Below, in pieces: positions 1 through 12,500 of a stretch of DNA of 64,000 bases. Source of the stretch: Chionis minor (lineage: Eukaryota > Chordata > Aves > Charadriiformes > Chionididae); the NCBI GenBank assembly GCA_013398295.1, contig VZSF01008493.1, forward strand, positions 1,052,541 to 1,116,540, in the 5' to 3' direction. How positions within the stretch are numbered: position 1 is the stretch's first letter; each line of letters starts with the position of its first letter. The translations under genes and the position numbers were made by a program. The notes beneath the pieces were generated by a model. The model was not told where the DNA came from, did not search any database, and saw nothing but the letters and a program-made list of their open reading frames with translations.

Positions 1-3000
1 CGCTGTTAAATTATTTAAAATCCTTGATTTTCAGCTTGCACACATTAAAAGTTTTCACACTAAGTGCCAAATGTTGCAAACAGCACTTTAACAGAATGAT
101 TTTGCTTTGATCCCTGTAGCAGTTCCTGAATAATTTATCACAGGTTATTGCCTTAATTCTGGAGAGGGATAGAGCAATAAAGGCAGATGAAAACACTCCA
201 GTTGAAACACCTTGGGGCCTGCTCATTCCTCTGACACGGCTCTTTTGTTGGAACTATTTAGAGGTTATTAAGACGTGTCTCCAGAATTAAGAGTATGCTG
301 TAAGGATGAAGACAGCCATCTTAATTCTAAAGACAAAGCGCAATGACCCTTCACCTTTTTTTTCCTTTGTTGTTATTATATAGTAGAATTATGAGGGTAA
401 TATTATAGCTGCACCCAGTAGTGCCACTATAGTTAAGGGTCTGTCAGACTTTCCATTACAAGCCCCGTTTTGGGGGTGGGTGGCGTGAGTAGTCTCGCCT
501 GGTTTGAATTGCGTCGGTCAGACACTTGGCACATGTTGGCAAGTCACAGGGATTTTTCTGTGAATATTGAAATCTCCAGCTCCTGGAAAAATCCATTGGA
601 AAATCCTCTTTGGGACTTTGAATCAAAATACTTGAATTAGTTTTTAAAATGGCTTAGTTTTAATTAATTTTACGTCAACCTCACACTGACATTGAGGGAA
701 GAATATTTTGAAACGGACGCTTGAACAAAATTGTTTCATTAGCAAGAAAAGCAAAGAAACCCACGTACTCCTGCCAAACTTCTCTTGCTCTGTGGCTTGT
801 ATTTACTGTTCTTCACTTCTCATCTTACTCGTCTCGCAGTTGCTGGTGGCGTTATTACCTGTCACTTTGCCCCAGAAATGGCTGAGGTTCGCTTGGGAGT
901 GCAGCGGTAGCTCCGTGGATTCTTCAAATTACTCCGTTAAGTTTGCAAGGCGCTTCAGATCCCAGGGGGTGGCAGGCAAAAAGGAGGTGGATAAGTGTAT
1001 AATGTTGTTCGTCACTAATAAATTTTATGCACATAAGTGCTATCAGAAAACTCGTAATGGACTAAAACTAGATCATCTTGAGATTTTAGGGTTTGGGGTT
1101 TTTTTTTTCCTTAGTAAACGTGGCTTAAGCAAGCATGGACTCTCGGGTGATTTTTGCTTTTCCTAAAGTTTAAAGGTATTTTTACCAGTGACTTAAGTGG
1201 ATCAGGACTTATCTCGGGATTCTGTAGGCTGTTCGGACGTTGCCAACCACGGGCAGCGATAGTTGATAAAGTTGAGTTCCCCCGGACAATATCTAAACGA
1301 CTGAGTTTGCTGGGATTTTACAGGCAAGAAGATTCTGGTGCCTTGCAGATTGAGGTAGTTTATTAAAGAGTAGTGTGGTTAATGGTATGGGTTTTTCAAT
1401 AACAATTTGTGCCTCAATTTGAAGAGTAGAAAGCTAAGAAATGTAGTTTATGTAGTAGTTGTTCTCCTTTCTTTAGAATTTTGAGGTCAAACGGTGTCTT
1501 AAATTGCCAGGTGTTTGCGTAGGTTCCCAGAAATCTGGGACCATAGTTTGAAGAAGTTGGACATCTACTTCTGTTAATAGTTTGTAGAGTCGCACAACCA
1601 AACGGTTTCTTAAATATATTTGCCAAAGAGTGTTTTCTTAGAACCAGTTGTTTTTATAAAGACAGATGTTAGAGGAGCAGGGGTTTGGCTGATCCACGTT
1701 GCAGAGCCTCCCCGGACAATGGTCAGCTCTTCCTCTCCAAGCGCATCCCCAAACAAAGGCAAGTTCACGTCTTGCCAGGGGCCAGAGCTCCCCTTCTTCC
1801 CTGCTCCAGCCTGTCCTTTGTGAGGCCCCCTCATCTCCTCTTCCATGGCTAGAATGGACAAAGGAACCAAAATCAATCTGGAAGGTTTCCACTTCCTTGT
1901 GTATATTGTTGCATCTCTGTGTCCCTTCAGAAATAAGTGTAAAGTGTTGCTGCCGAGTTCTTTTAATTCTATATGTTTCGGCCACCGCGTCTCCTAACCA
2001 GTTCTTTTCTGCGTGGACAAAACAGCATACAAAGTATGAAAATACAGACGAATATAAAGTTACAATTTTATATTGCATCTTCTCAGTATTGAACACTTCC
2101 TCTCTAGTGATTTCAGAGTCCCATTAAAGTTAATGAGAGTTGAGACCTCGCAGCATCTTGCAAGTTCAGGCCATTTCAACGCACAACAGAAAGGAAATGC
2201 AAATATTAAAATACTCCTAGCAACCTGGTCAATGTTGTGTGGAGAACTTGATTTATCCTTGGATAAGCCTATGTCAGTTGGACTAATGGGTCTGCGTATG
2301 AAAAGTAGAAATTAGCACTTGTGTAAGATTTAACAAGGCATCAGCCATAATTTGCTCTTCATGTGATCAATTAAAATTAACGTGGCTTACAGTGTTTCTC
2401 AACACTGTAAACGTTACAGTGTCAGCACCAAGCGGTACGTGATTACAAACTCTGGTTTTAGAGAGAGAACTCCTTACTCGTATTTTTGCCATGCTTCTGT
2501 GGGGTTTTTTATTTATTTTTTTTACCAGATTCTGCAGTGCTTTGGTCTTCTATTATGAAAAAAAAAAAAACAACGTACAAACTCCCCCTGCAGCGCATGG
2601 ATAAAATTTACTAAAACTACTTAATTATTGAAAAATAGTATTTATGTCTAAGTAAATTGAATAGTTTGTTTATATTGTTAAAATATTTTTCATTCACTAG
2701 TGTTTCTTATTCATGTCTATTAATTATCCTGAAAACATCCCTTTAGCAGGGCCTAATTATCTATGCATAAAATGTTGTCTGTGTTTGAGCTGGAAGGATT
2801 CTGAAGCCACACTTCAATCATTAAAGGGAAAAAAGAAATTCATCTCAGAACTAATGTTAATGCAGATAAAGATTTGTGTGGTCTTCTGTAAACAAAAAAG
2901 TCACTTTTTGAAGAAACCTAACTTGGAAAATTACTTTTTTCAAAAAAATAATTAAAAAAAAAAAAAAAAACCAACAAAAGATGTGTTAAAATAACGGTAC

Positions 3001-3433
3001 AATGAGAATCTCAGTGCAACCTTAATTGTAGCTTGTTATGAGTATCAGTTAGTCTTACACCTCATTCAAAATATTACAAGCTTAAATTAACATTTTTATT
3101 GTTATTGTTACTTGAAATATATTAATACAGGAAGCACTTTCAAACTTTTAATACACAGGATTCATATATTATGTTTTAATTTGCATCATTCATTAGGATA
3201 GCTTTTCCTAAGCGTCTTGCTAGCGTTATTACAATAAAACTTGTGGAAATCTTGTTTGTTGAAAGAATCTTTGTGCGTTTTATAAAAAAAAAAAAAAAAA
3301 GGGAGCAAGATTTGAGCGAGACATTTAAACTAATGAATCAAAATCAGATATGTGGTCATTATTGGCTGATTATTACTCCATCTGCTCTGTGCTAACGTGA
3401 AAATCAATTACTGTGTCTCTTTCCCACTGACAG
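1..3433 (+). other. RANBP17: Intron entering the window (RANBP17)
   Basis: This AT-rich stretch precedes the first recognisable exon and ends in the acceptor TTCCCACTGACAG. I looked for the preceding RANBP17/XPO7 exon on the + strand and saw no convincing match, so the whole stretch is treated as intron. Open frames here, such as 708-1166, do not resemble known proteins. Poly-A runs occur at about 2563-2573, 2953-2971 and 3284-3300. No mobile element or RNA gene is recognised. Confidence 0.75.
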
Positions 3434-3522
3434 CGTATGTTGATCGGGCTGGCGAGGGATCTTCGCGGGATTGCCTTTGCGCTGAACACAAAGACCAGCT
3501 ACACCATGCTGTTCCACTGGAT
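3434..3522 (+). CDS. RANBP17: RANBP17 coding exon 1 in window (residues 1-29 plus two bases)
   Basis: The 89-nt exon follows the acceptor CCCACTGACAG and starts in phase 0 with CGT ATG. It encodes [20 protein letters not shown] and continues TSYTMLFHW, one of the most conserved stretches shared by RANBP17 and XPO7. It ends on the first two bases (AT) of a codon. The base that completes the codon lies in the next exon, giving ATA (Ile), so the junction reads HW-I-YPAY. Reading on into the intron would give a deceptive MYPYY, because the donor GTATCCTTAT itself translates like the real YP continuation. The donor is not a U2-type consensus; see the splice-site entry. Confidence 0.95.
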
Positions 3523-6500
3523 GTATCCTTATTACGCTGTGACAATACCCGCTCTGTGCGCAGAGGGATACCAGGCCCCTTGCATTAGTTTAATAGTGTG
3601 GCACAGTGGGGAAGAGGAAACAAAGCTAAATGAACTAATGTGTAATCAGCTAAAATTACAGCACAATGGCAACCGTGCAGTTAACTGGGAAGGGACCAGG
3701 GAGAGGTCACTTTTTTGTTGTGTCACACTGCTCATCTAGAAAACATAGCCAAGTGCGTTTCTTCCCTTCGTAAATCCCTCACGTTTTCATAAAAAAAAAA
3801 AAGAATGCTGCATCTTTTAACTCCAAACACCGTGTACCTACATTCGGTTTAACATCAGAAGTGCTTAAAAAATACTATACAAGTGCTATCTGGGGAGATT
3901 CCTCTCTCTGGTATGAATCATGTCTTTAATTTAGTCAGTTACTTTCTATTTATGTCAACTCTATTAATATCGCAACACCTGCAGTCTTCTGCATCCAGAA
4001 TAAAATGGACATCTGCAAATAAAATCAAAATCTGTAGATTGTAGTTGCCTTCAATAAGTAATGATAATGGAACCCTGTTTTCTTTAAATATTGTATATGG
4101 TTTTATGCCAACAAATACAATAATACTCCTGGGTACTCTCCTGATACTATAGAGAAATGGTTTGTATTTTTATAAATACGGTAGCTGTAATTCTCTCTTT
4201 AGGCACACAGCCATATTAGTAACAAACTGCTGAAATAGATAATGAAGTAACTATGAAAATACTCGGTTTATAATTTAGATCTCACAAAGCTATGGAAGTT
4301 AATTACGTATTTGTTTATTTTATGGACAGAAAAAATAGCATTCAAATAAAATGACAGGCTTTACTAGAAATCAAGCTTTTAAAAATATTTTTTTTTTAAG
4401 TAAATAGTGAAACCTTACTGCTCGCTAATAATGTTCCTGGCTAAGAAAGACGAACACATCCATATAGAATTGCAGCTAGAAAATTAGCCTTTAAGGACAG
4501 AGAGGCTGTACGGCGGAGCCTGGTATGATCTGATAGCTGTCCTGGGGTGGTGGGCAGTAGGGTCCTGCTGACCACCCACACAAGCCCTATTTAACACCCT
4601 CGCCAGCCTGTCCTGATTCTGGCTGTGTGCAGGGTCAGCTTGCAGAAAATTAAGTCCAAAACATAAAGCAGTGCAATCATTATTTCTCTTAAAATCTGTG
4701 GAAAGCATCCCTTAATTTCAGTTTTAGGGGACTGGAGGGGGGAAAAAAAAAGAAAGGAAAAAAGAAAAAAAGAAAAAAAAAAACCACACACCAAAGCAAA
4801 CCAGCACAAACTACTGAAGCCAGACTGAATTAGCATCTCATTTTCTAGTGGGCACCATTGGGTACATTTAACTTCGTTAGTACCGTTTGTGGTTGTGTTA
4901 CCCTAAAACTCAATAATAAAATCAGGAAGATATGTAAGAGCAGATCAGTGCTGCTTCCATTTCAGCTTCCTTTTAGTTTGTATTTCCTAGTACAGCATGA
5001 ATATCACGTTCCTCTCCTGCGCAGAGCTGCAAATCTCCAGTTGTAAGAGGCGGGAGAGCAGAGAATTCCCTCCTCTCCATTTGAAAGAAATGGATTCATC
5101 CATGGAGGTGGTTTTTTATACAAGGATACGGGATTTGTAATCCTTGGGACCCTCGCCACATTTTTTTTTTTTAATTATTTTATTCCTTCCAGTTTATGAG
5201 TTAAGTTTCTTTCCAAGAAATAAAAACAGCCTCCAACTTTTGGATTTCATTATTGTGACCTAACGGTAAAAATAGACTGAAATGTAGGTTTGTGAGGAAT
5301 TCAAAGCTCAGGCCTTCTCAGTTTCTTTTCCCTTGCCTGGGTTCAAAATTTTATTTTTTTTTTTTTTCCTCCTCCCCTTTGGCTGTAAAGGATGAGTGCC
5401 TGCTTCTGGTCAGAGGATTTCACCTTGTTTGGTTGAGTCCAGCTTCATCCAGGTATCGATCCAAAGTATTCCAGCAGAATAAGCTGCTGTGATCACAACT
5501 CTGATTTACTGTATATAAAGACAGAAAAGGAAATGGGAGGAGAAGGGAGGCTCAGATGCCAATTTTATCATAAAAGTTCAAGTGTCCTTTGATTAACATC
5601 TTTCTTTCGCAATTTCAAATATATCATCAGAAAATGGTTTCTTAAAACCATTTTCTGGTTTTAAACAGCAAAGAAAAGCTGTTTTTCAAACAGATTTTAT
5701 TGTTATGTTTGAAGCCCTAGTCTTTCAATATCAAAAATGGCAAATATGGGATATTAGCCAAAATAAATCTGATTGCCTTGCATTTGTTGAATAAATAAAG
5801 AATACAAAGAAGCAGGGGATAAAAAGCTAAGCTTTTAATATACCATCAGATGATGCTTATTGAAAACGATCAGATATAGTCACTTGTAAATTGCTGGTAG
5901 AAGAATGAATTGATAAATTTTTCAAGTGATTGCAGGAAATATTTTGGTTCTGAGCCCTGTCCATAACAAAACAAATTATGCTCGGTAATCTCTCACCTGA
6001 GAGATTCTTCTGTTTTTTCTCATCGCAATATTGAGGATTTAAGTTTTGTCCAGTAGATGGCAAGAACGAGCAGAAATAATTTCTTTTAAGTCCTTTTGGT
6101 CCAGGGGAGGGGAGAAGGGGGGGGAGGCATGAGGGGACACCGTTGTATCTTGTATTTTACCATCATGATTGAGTTATTAGGATCACAGTTTAGAGGTGAA
6201 TCGTCAGGTATGCTGGAGCTGCGCTAGATTGCCAAATAGGGCTGTTTTGTAGCAGGCTTGCTTATACTAATTGAGTTTCTCTAGCAAATCAGGCTCCTTG
6301 GAAAAAGGCCAAAGGCTTTTCATAATTGTATTGACAAGAAAATGAATATGATAAATGGTGTTCATTCAGCTGAGACAAGATTTATAGTTTTCCTCTGGCA
6401 AGGGAGGAAGAGAAAATACTTATAATAATAGTAAAATTTGTTTTAAAGTTGCATTAGGTGATCTCTCGAAAGACTTCATTAAAATATTTCCAAATATTTT

Positions 6501-9500
6501 AAGCAGCTTCAAGGGTTAAGTACAGCATCTTCCCAGAGTAGCCGGTGATGGGAGATGAAGAGAAAAAAATCACACAAACAAACAAAACAAAACAAAAAAC
6601 CCCCAAACGCTGGATATGAAAGTCATTTATTCTTCCTGAAATATTGATATGTCAAGCTGTCAATGACGATCCCAGTACCGCAGCTTTGGAAAGTTTATTC
6701 GCCTTTTGTATTCATAACATGTGGCCTCTCTAATTTGTAGGTCTGTCCTGAACGTGCAGGTGTGGCCTGAAAAACCCTGCGTACCAGTTTGAGTAGAAAC
6801 AAAACCTAAACCAAAACCTCTTTTCTTAGCGGCCATGGTTCTCCTTATGTAGTTCATTCTATTAGTTGCTTCAAGGCTGCCTGGATAAGATGTTGAAGGT
6901 TTAATCTGTTTTTTTCGGTACTAATCTCAGACTGTAGTCTACCCTCCTTGGTCTCCAGTCAGCTACGTCCATGGAGATGCAATTGGGAGTTCGGGGCAAT
7001 ACCCACTTTTTTGTTACTTTCATTTAGTGTTCCTTCCAGTGAGGTGGTAACCCATAAGCAATTTTTTTTTTGTATTCCTCCCGGTTGATTCTCAGTATTC
7101 AATGACTCCTGTTGTCTGTAAAAAGAAAAAGATTGCAGTAAGAAAATGGGTTGCAAGAATAAAATTATGAGGTTGACTCAGAGTTGCAGGCAGTGAGGTA
7201 GCACATGATATATATGGGCCCGAGTGCACAAAATTGGCTGCCTACATGAAAATAGCTATGGGTATAGATACACAGAGTCCAGGTTTATAGAAAAGTGATC
7301 TGCCACTGAGATGTTTTGTCTAGTGGTCATTTAAAACTTCCAGTTGACCTAGATTGTATGCAGTTTCAGGTGTGCATCACTCGAGCAAGCAAAACACTCT
7401 TTTCACCAAACTGGCATTGGTGAAAATACGTATTTATCCAAATAGCCAAGTTATATATTTATCCAAATTCGCATCGCGTTTCTTAATGAAATAAAACTAG
7501 GTGCAGCAATAAGATGGCTCGTTCAAAATGAATCTTTTTTTAAGAACTGTATTTTAAAGTTTGTATGTTTTAAGGATTCAGGATTAGGTACAAACCTGGG
7601 AGAGCCAAACAGCTGTAGAGATTGAAGTTTCCTAATCATAAGGGAAGAGAAGAACGCATTTTCTCATGAAACAAGGCTGCCTGATCAGCAGTCTGTTCGT
7701 GATAGCTGTTATTGCCACTTGCATTGATTCAAACCTCACTATCATTTTTTGCAGTTTGAATTCCTTTGAGCTTGAACTGACTGGTCAGGTTAAGTTCATG
7801 ACTTAGCCAGATTCCTTGAAGCTTGTGGTTAAAAACACTTAAAAGTAATATTCTATTTAAAACCAATTTATTCTACTTTATTGGATTTATAAGATAAATA
7901 ATAAACTGCTGAAGCCTTTCTGTTGACCCTAGGTTTTATAAAGTCTGCCTATAGCTCCAGTCTTTCCTGGTCAATAAATATGGACTCAGTGCTTAAGTTT
8001 TTGAATTAAGATAGCTAGTCGTATTGGATGTTTTTGCAGCTTTTGGTACTGCTGACTTACGTTTTGGTTGTAGAGTTTGGCTGTCAAGTTACTCTCTTCT
8101 CCGTGAGATGTGAAAGGGCGGTTGTTTTCTACCCTATGGAATTCCGCAGTGGGGCTTTGCCTTGCACCGTCTCCCTCTTGGGTACGTGTGGGGCTACTAG
8201 GAATGCTAAGGAAGAGCCGTGGGCTCGAGGAGTTCATAGCACGGCTCGGTTCCGTGCCTCGCGTGCCATCTGCTGCGCCTGGAGAATAGTGACCACCTCT
8301 CTTGAGAGCGAGCTGGGTTGGAAGTCCACCTCAGGAAAAATGGAGCTGCCACTAGTGAAGGTTTGAAGGTGTGAGATGGCATGGATCATCTATGCCCTTT
8401 GAGGGTATTTTAGATAAGTGAGACTTGAATTTAAATCCTGGTTTATCACTGGGTAGCTCCATGGTATGTTTAACTAGTCTGCTTGATTTAAAATGTGAGG
8501 AACCCCATGAAGGAGCGAGAGGCGAGGCCTGGAAGTATATCCCACCTGTCAGCCTCTTCCGCCGTAAGTAGTTTATGCCTGTGGTGCCTCAAGCAGCTGG
8601 CAACGAAAATGCACCAGTCTTCCAAAGGCTCGGGCAGACAGCGGTAGCCGGAATGGCTTCCATCTGCCTACCCAGCACTGTCCTCCATCTGCAGGGCTGC
8701 GGCGGGCAGCTTCAGCCTCCGCCAGAAGAGCCAGAGCGAGTTCAGCCATGACTGTGTCTACGTAACACAGAGACTTGTAAACCTCTCTGTTCTCACCCTC
8801 TGCTCCACCGTCCCGTGGTGAGTGCTTGGCCCGTGTGCTGCCGTGTGATTTCGCAATAGTTGGTGGCCTTTGTTGTCGGAATAGGCAATAGGATTTTCCT
8901 ACGAAAATTCCTAGTCGTTATTTCTCATGTGGTTAAGTAAAGCGGAATTATATGACATGAAACAAAGTTAAAAAATAAGTGTTTTGTTAAATAAAACGAT
9001 TGACTATATTCACTAAATCATGTTTTAATACCAAACTGTATAGTTATAATCTCTTAAGTATAAAAAACCTGTTTAATTCTTTGCCATTCAAGCCGTGCTA
9101 TCTCATTTCCACTTAATCTGCATTCTTATCCAAAAGACCTTTTTTTTTTTTTTCAGCATGTTGGGAAAACTAGGGGTCAGCTTTGTATCAAATCATTGCA
9201 TAAAATATTTTGATACCGTCAGTAACTCATAAGATTTCTTTAAGTTATATAGCAGAGTTTACTAAACTTATTTTTTTCTGTGTTGCATTCTTTTAAATCC
9301 TGCTTTAAAAGCATGGATATCTCTTAGGTGCTGATGAGCAAACAGCCCTCCAGAAGGAGTTCTTAGAAATCATAACTTCGCTGGTCTCTCCCCTGCCACA
9401 GTTTGGCTGAATTCTCTTCTTGAATGCTCTGGAAACAACTGTGTACTATCAAATTGTTCCCAAACATTTATATAGCATATATAATATATATGAGGTGGCA

Positions 9501-12500
9501 CTGAAACATGGGGACTGGAATTTGCTAATAGGTAAATTTGTGTTGTTTTTGAATTAAATAGCCATTTGTGACTTAATGCCCTTCATTAAAAATCCAACTC
9601 ATTTTAGAGATGTACTTAGGGGTTAGCTTCGCGTATACAAGCGGCTTTCCTCTTCCTTCATTAGAGCTCTGGGGTATTAACTATTTCTCACTTAACCATT
9701 AATGTTTCCAAAGGATTTAGTCTTTTAAGCAGCAACTTGCTTCAATGTCCAGGTTCTGGCAGTGCCTCTGTCAGTCGGAGCTCCAGGGTCTGCACCTGGC
9801 CCAGCCCTCTAATGGTGTAGCACAGTTTTTGGGGAAGGTGCTTTACAAGATGTTATTTGCTCGATGTGCTCTTTAACTCGGTTTGGTGAAGATACCCCGC
9901 GTACATTTCTGTTCTGCAAAGAGCTATCGAGCTGTGGTACCGTGAGCCTGCGTGCACGACCCCCATCTTGAAGCTGATGGCAGAATTCATGCAAAACAGG
10001 TAAGAAACACATAAAAATTATGTAAGTAATGACTACTGTAATAGTATGCATTCTCTCTTCCATCTTTCCATGTTTTGCTTATCCTAGGGGTGACTGACTT
10101 TGACTTTAAGACTGCTACTTTTGTATTTTGGAACAAAATTCACAGGCAGAACTTGGTTTTCAGTGTCATTGTTTTGTTTTACCAAAATGGTAGATGTTAC
10201 AAAATCCTCCGGTAAGGATTAATTACAGGAGTATAAATGAGAGACTATTGTGATCTTTCTATTCAGTGTTAGTGAACGTGTATGCTTTAACCAAGGATAA
10301 ATAGTGACTATAATTAAATATTGGAAAATTGTCTGCTGTCAAGGTTTGCCGCAGGCTGAGTTTTTGCCTAAAGCCAAGCAGCATACATATGTGCCTGGAA
10401 AACCACAACTCCCTTCACAGTTTCTTTTGCAAGTCAACTGTTCCAGCCAAAATAGGAAAGGATGGTGTCAAATACAGCAGTGTTTATAGTCAGCATGTAG
10501 GTAACTTCTCCCACATCTAAAATCTTCTCTGTGGGCTAACTCAAAAGGTCTCAGAATGATTCTGGGAGGTGATTTCCATACTTGACACTGCAATAGTTAG
10601 AATGAAATTCCTGTTTTACCACCAGTAACAGAACAGTTTATTTGGGGAAATTATCATTACGCTTGGAAATACTTAGTGTACTGCCCAAAGGAAAAAAAGA
10701 TTTTGTTAAATGAAAAATTGATAGTTAAAAGTCTCTGTGCTGAGTATCTTAGTGACTGAAGGGATCCAGAGTTTTCAGCAAAGAAGTGTGTGTTCTCATC
10801 GTTTCTCATTTTGCCTTGCAAATCAAACTTTCAAGGAAAAAAGTTGAAATACTTGAAATTTGGGAAAAAAAAATAATTCAACCTAGTGAAAAAAAAAATT
10901 TCAATCTAATAATTCAATTCAATTCAAATAATTGAATCTAGTGACGGGGAATTGGCTCCCACTGACACGCTCCCAGTGTCTATGATGTGTCCTTAGTCCT
11001 GGAATGGCTGCGCAGACCACGAGGCAGAATTCCTCCTGTCTTGTTTGTGTTGACTTGCTCAACGCGACTCCCTCTTTGGTTTGTGTTGGCTAATTACGTC
11101 TTTTATTCTGGTAAGAGTATAGTAAATCGCTGGAAAAGTTTAACCTACTTTTATTCACGAGGCAATGCACAAGCAGTATGCTCTAATAGCGCTGCAGCTT
11201 ATTTCAGGGAGATTGTTAAAGCATAAACACAGCGCTCTAATACCAGTAAACAAAAGCAAAGACGAACTGGAACAATGAATCTTATGCAAAAGACAGCTCT
11301 TCAAGCTACTTTCCATATTCATGTTCTTCTGCCTATTGGTATTCAGCAAATCTGCCTCGTTCCCTTTAGAAAGCATCACCTGGGACGGTGTTTTTTCACA
11401 AGTTGTGTACTGCATTAGCTTTTACAGGTTGGAACGCGCTGTGCAATGTACTCTGACATGGTTAAAATGTGTTACGGGGTGTGAGATGCTGCATTATGCA
11501 GCTCTGATCTTGTTGATCAGCTGATGCGCTGGTTTGGGGGTTTTTTGCCTCTGCCAGCCGTTACCGCGTTGTGCATCTGGAATGCGCAGATGTTTTATTC
11601 ATTTATAAACGCCCAGCTTCACTCTGGAGTTTGCAGCAAAGGACCCTGCAAATAGAGACTCGGACAACAAAAAATCAGACTTGCAGCAAAGAAAGGCAGC
11701 TGCTGCTGTCTCTGTGCTGGGGGGGACACAAGGACTCCACAGCTGACTACCAAATAGGTCAGCCAGGGGACCCGCTGGTTTCCATCACTCCGTGGCGCCT
11801 CCTTTCCCTTTCAGGCCAAATAAACACTAAGGGTAAGTTTTGCTAAAGTTACTCGGAAGCTTAAGTCCCGTCTTCAAGGTTAACTTTTAGGCCTGAACTA
11901 GAAGTTGGGCTTCTTTATCATGAAGACAAATTGGAGAGGTGCAGCAGGGACTTCTGCTGCGGTTCCAGATGGGGAACAAGGTGGTTCTTGTTGGCTTTGG
12001 TCATACCTGTGCATCGGTGAAGGGGGGGGATCAACATGGTGCAACCTTCTTCAGGTCTGAATGTTCCTAAAAAACATGGGTTGCAGTTCACCCTCGGAGA
12101 GCCGGCTTGTGGTTGCCGTGCGTTTTATCTAGCAGAATAACCAGTGGGGATTAGTTTATTTTTAAAAACTGTACAGGTGCAAAAGCAGGGTACAAGTTAG
12201 ACTAAGTGCTTGGACTGTGGAACCTTGGTAGTGTTCTGCTGAACTGTGTACAGGGACAAGATGGTCACCTGTCACTGAAAACCCTCTGTGTGTTGCCTGG
12301 TCGCCTTTTCTGGTTGAAATTGTTTTGTCTTTTGTCATAGGATCGTTTCTTTGGCAACATATGAAGTTAACTAGAGTGCGGATCATTGGACTGAAAGCTA
12401 GAGTTAGTTTATCAAATAATTGTACCTTGTAAACAGCAAATATGTTTGTTTTAGGAATTAATCCATTGCAGTTTTCTCCTTCAATGACCATCTGAATATT

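Larger units (their letters stand above)
3523..9891 (+). other. Intron A of RANBP17 (6.4 kb, U12-type)
   Basis: AT-rich intronic DNA without a recognised gene. It contains a purine-rich run at about 4736-4782, two adjacent short hairpins at 5630-5684, a CA/A-rich simple stretch near 6571-6607 and a somewhat GC-richer segment near 8500-8830 that I cannot assign. No CR1 tail or other known repeat is seen. The many short open frames look like chance. Confidence 0.8.

Noticed and set aside
708..1166. 152-codon forward frame in the first intron
   Set aside because: No resemblance to RANBP17 or another family and no splice context; likely chance.
3233..3300. AATAAA followed about 50 bases later by a poly-A run, like a processed pseudogene tail
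   Set aside because: No coding remnant upstream and no target-site duplication seen; birds have few processed pseudogenes.
3523..3739. Extension of the exon 1 frame past 3522 ([10 protein letters not shown]...)
   Set aside because: The apparent YP match comes from the U12 donor bases; the true continuation YPAYISVLQ lies in the exon at 9892.
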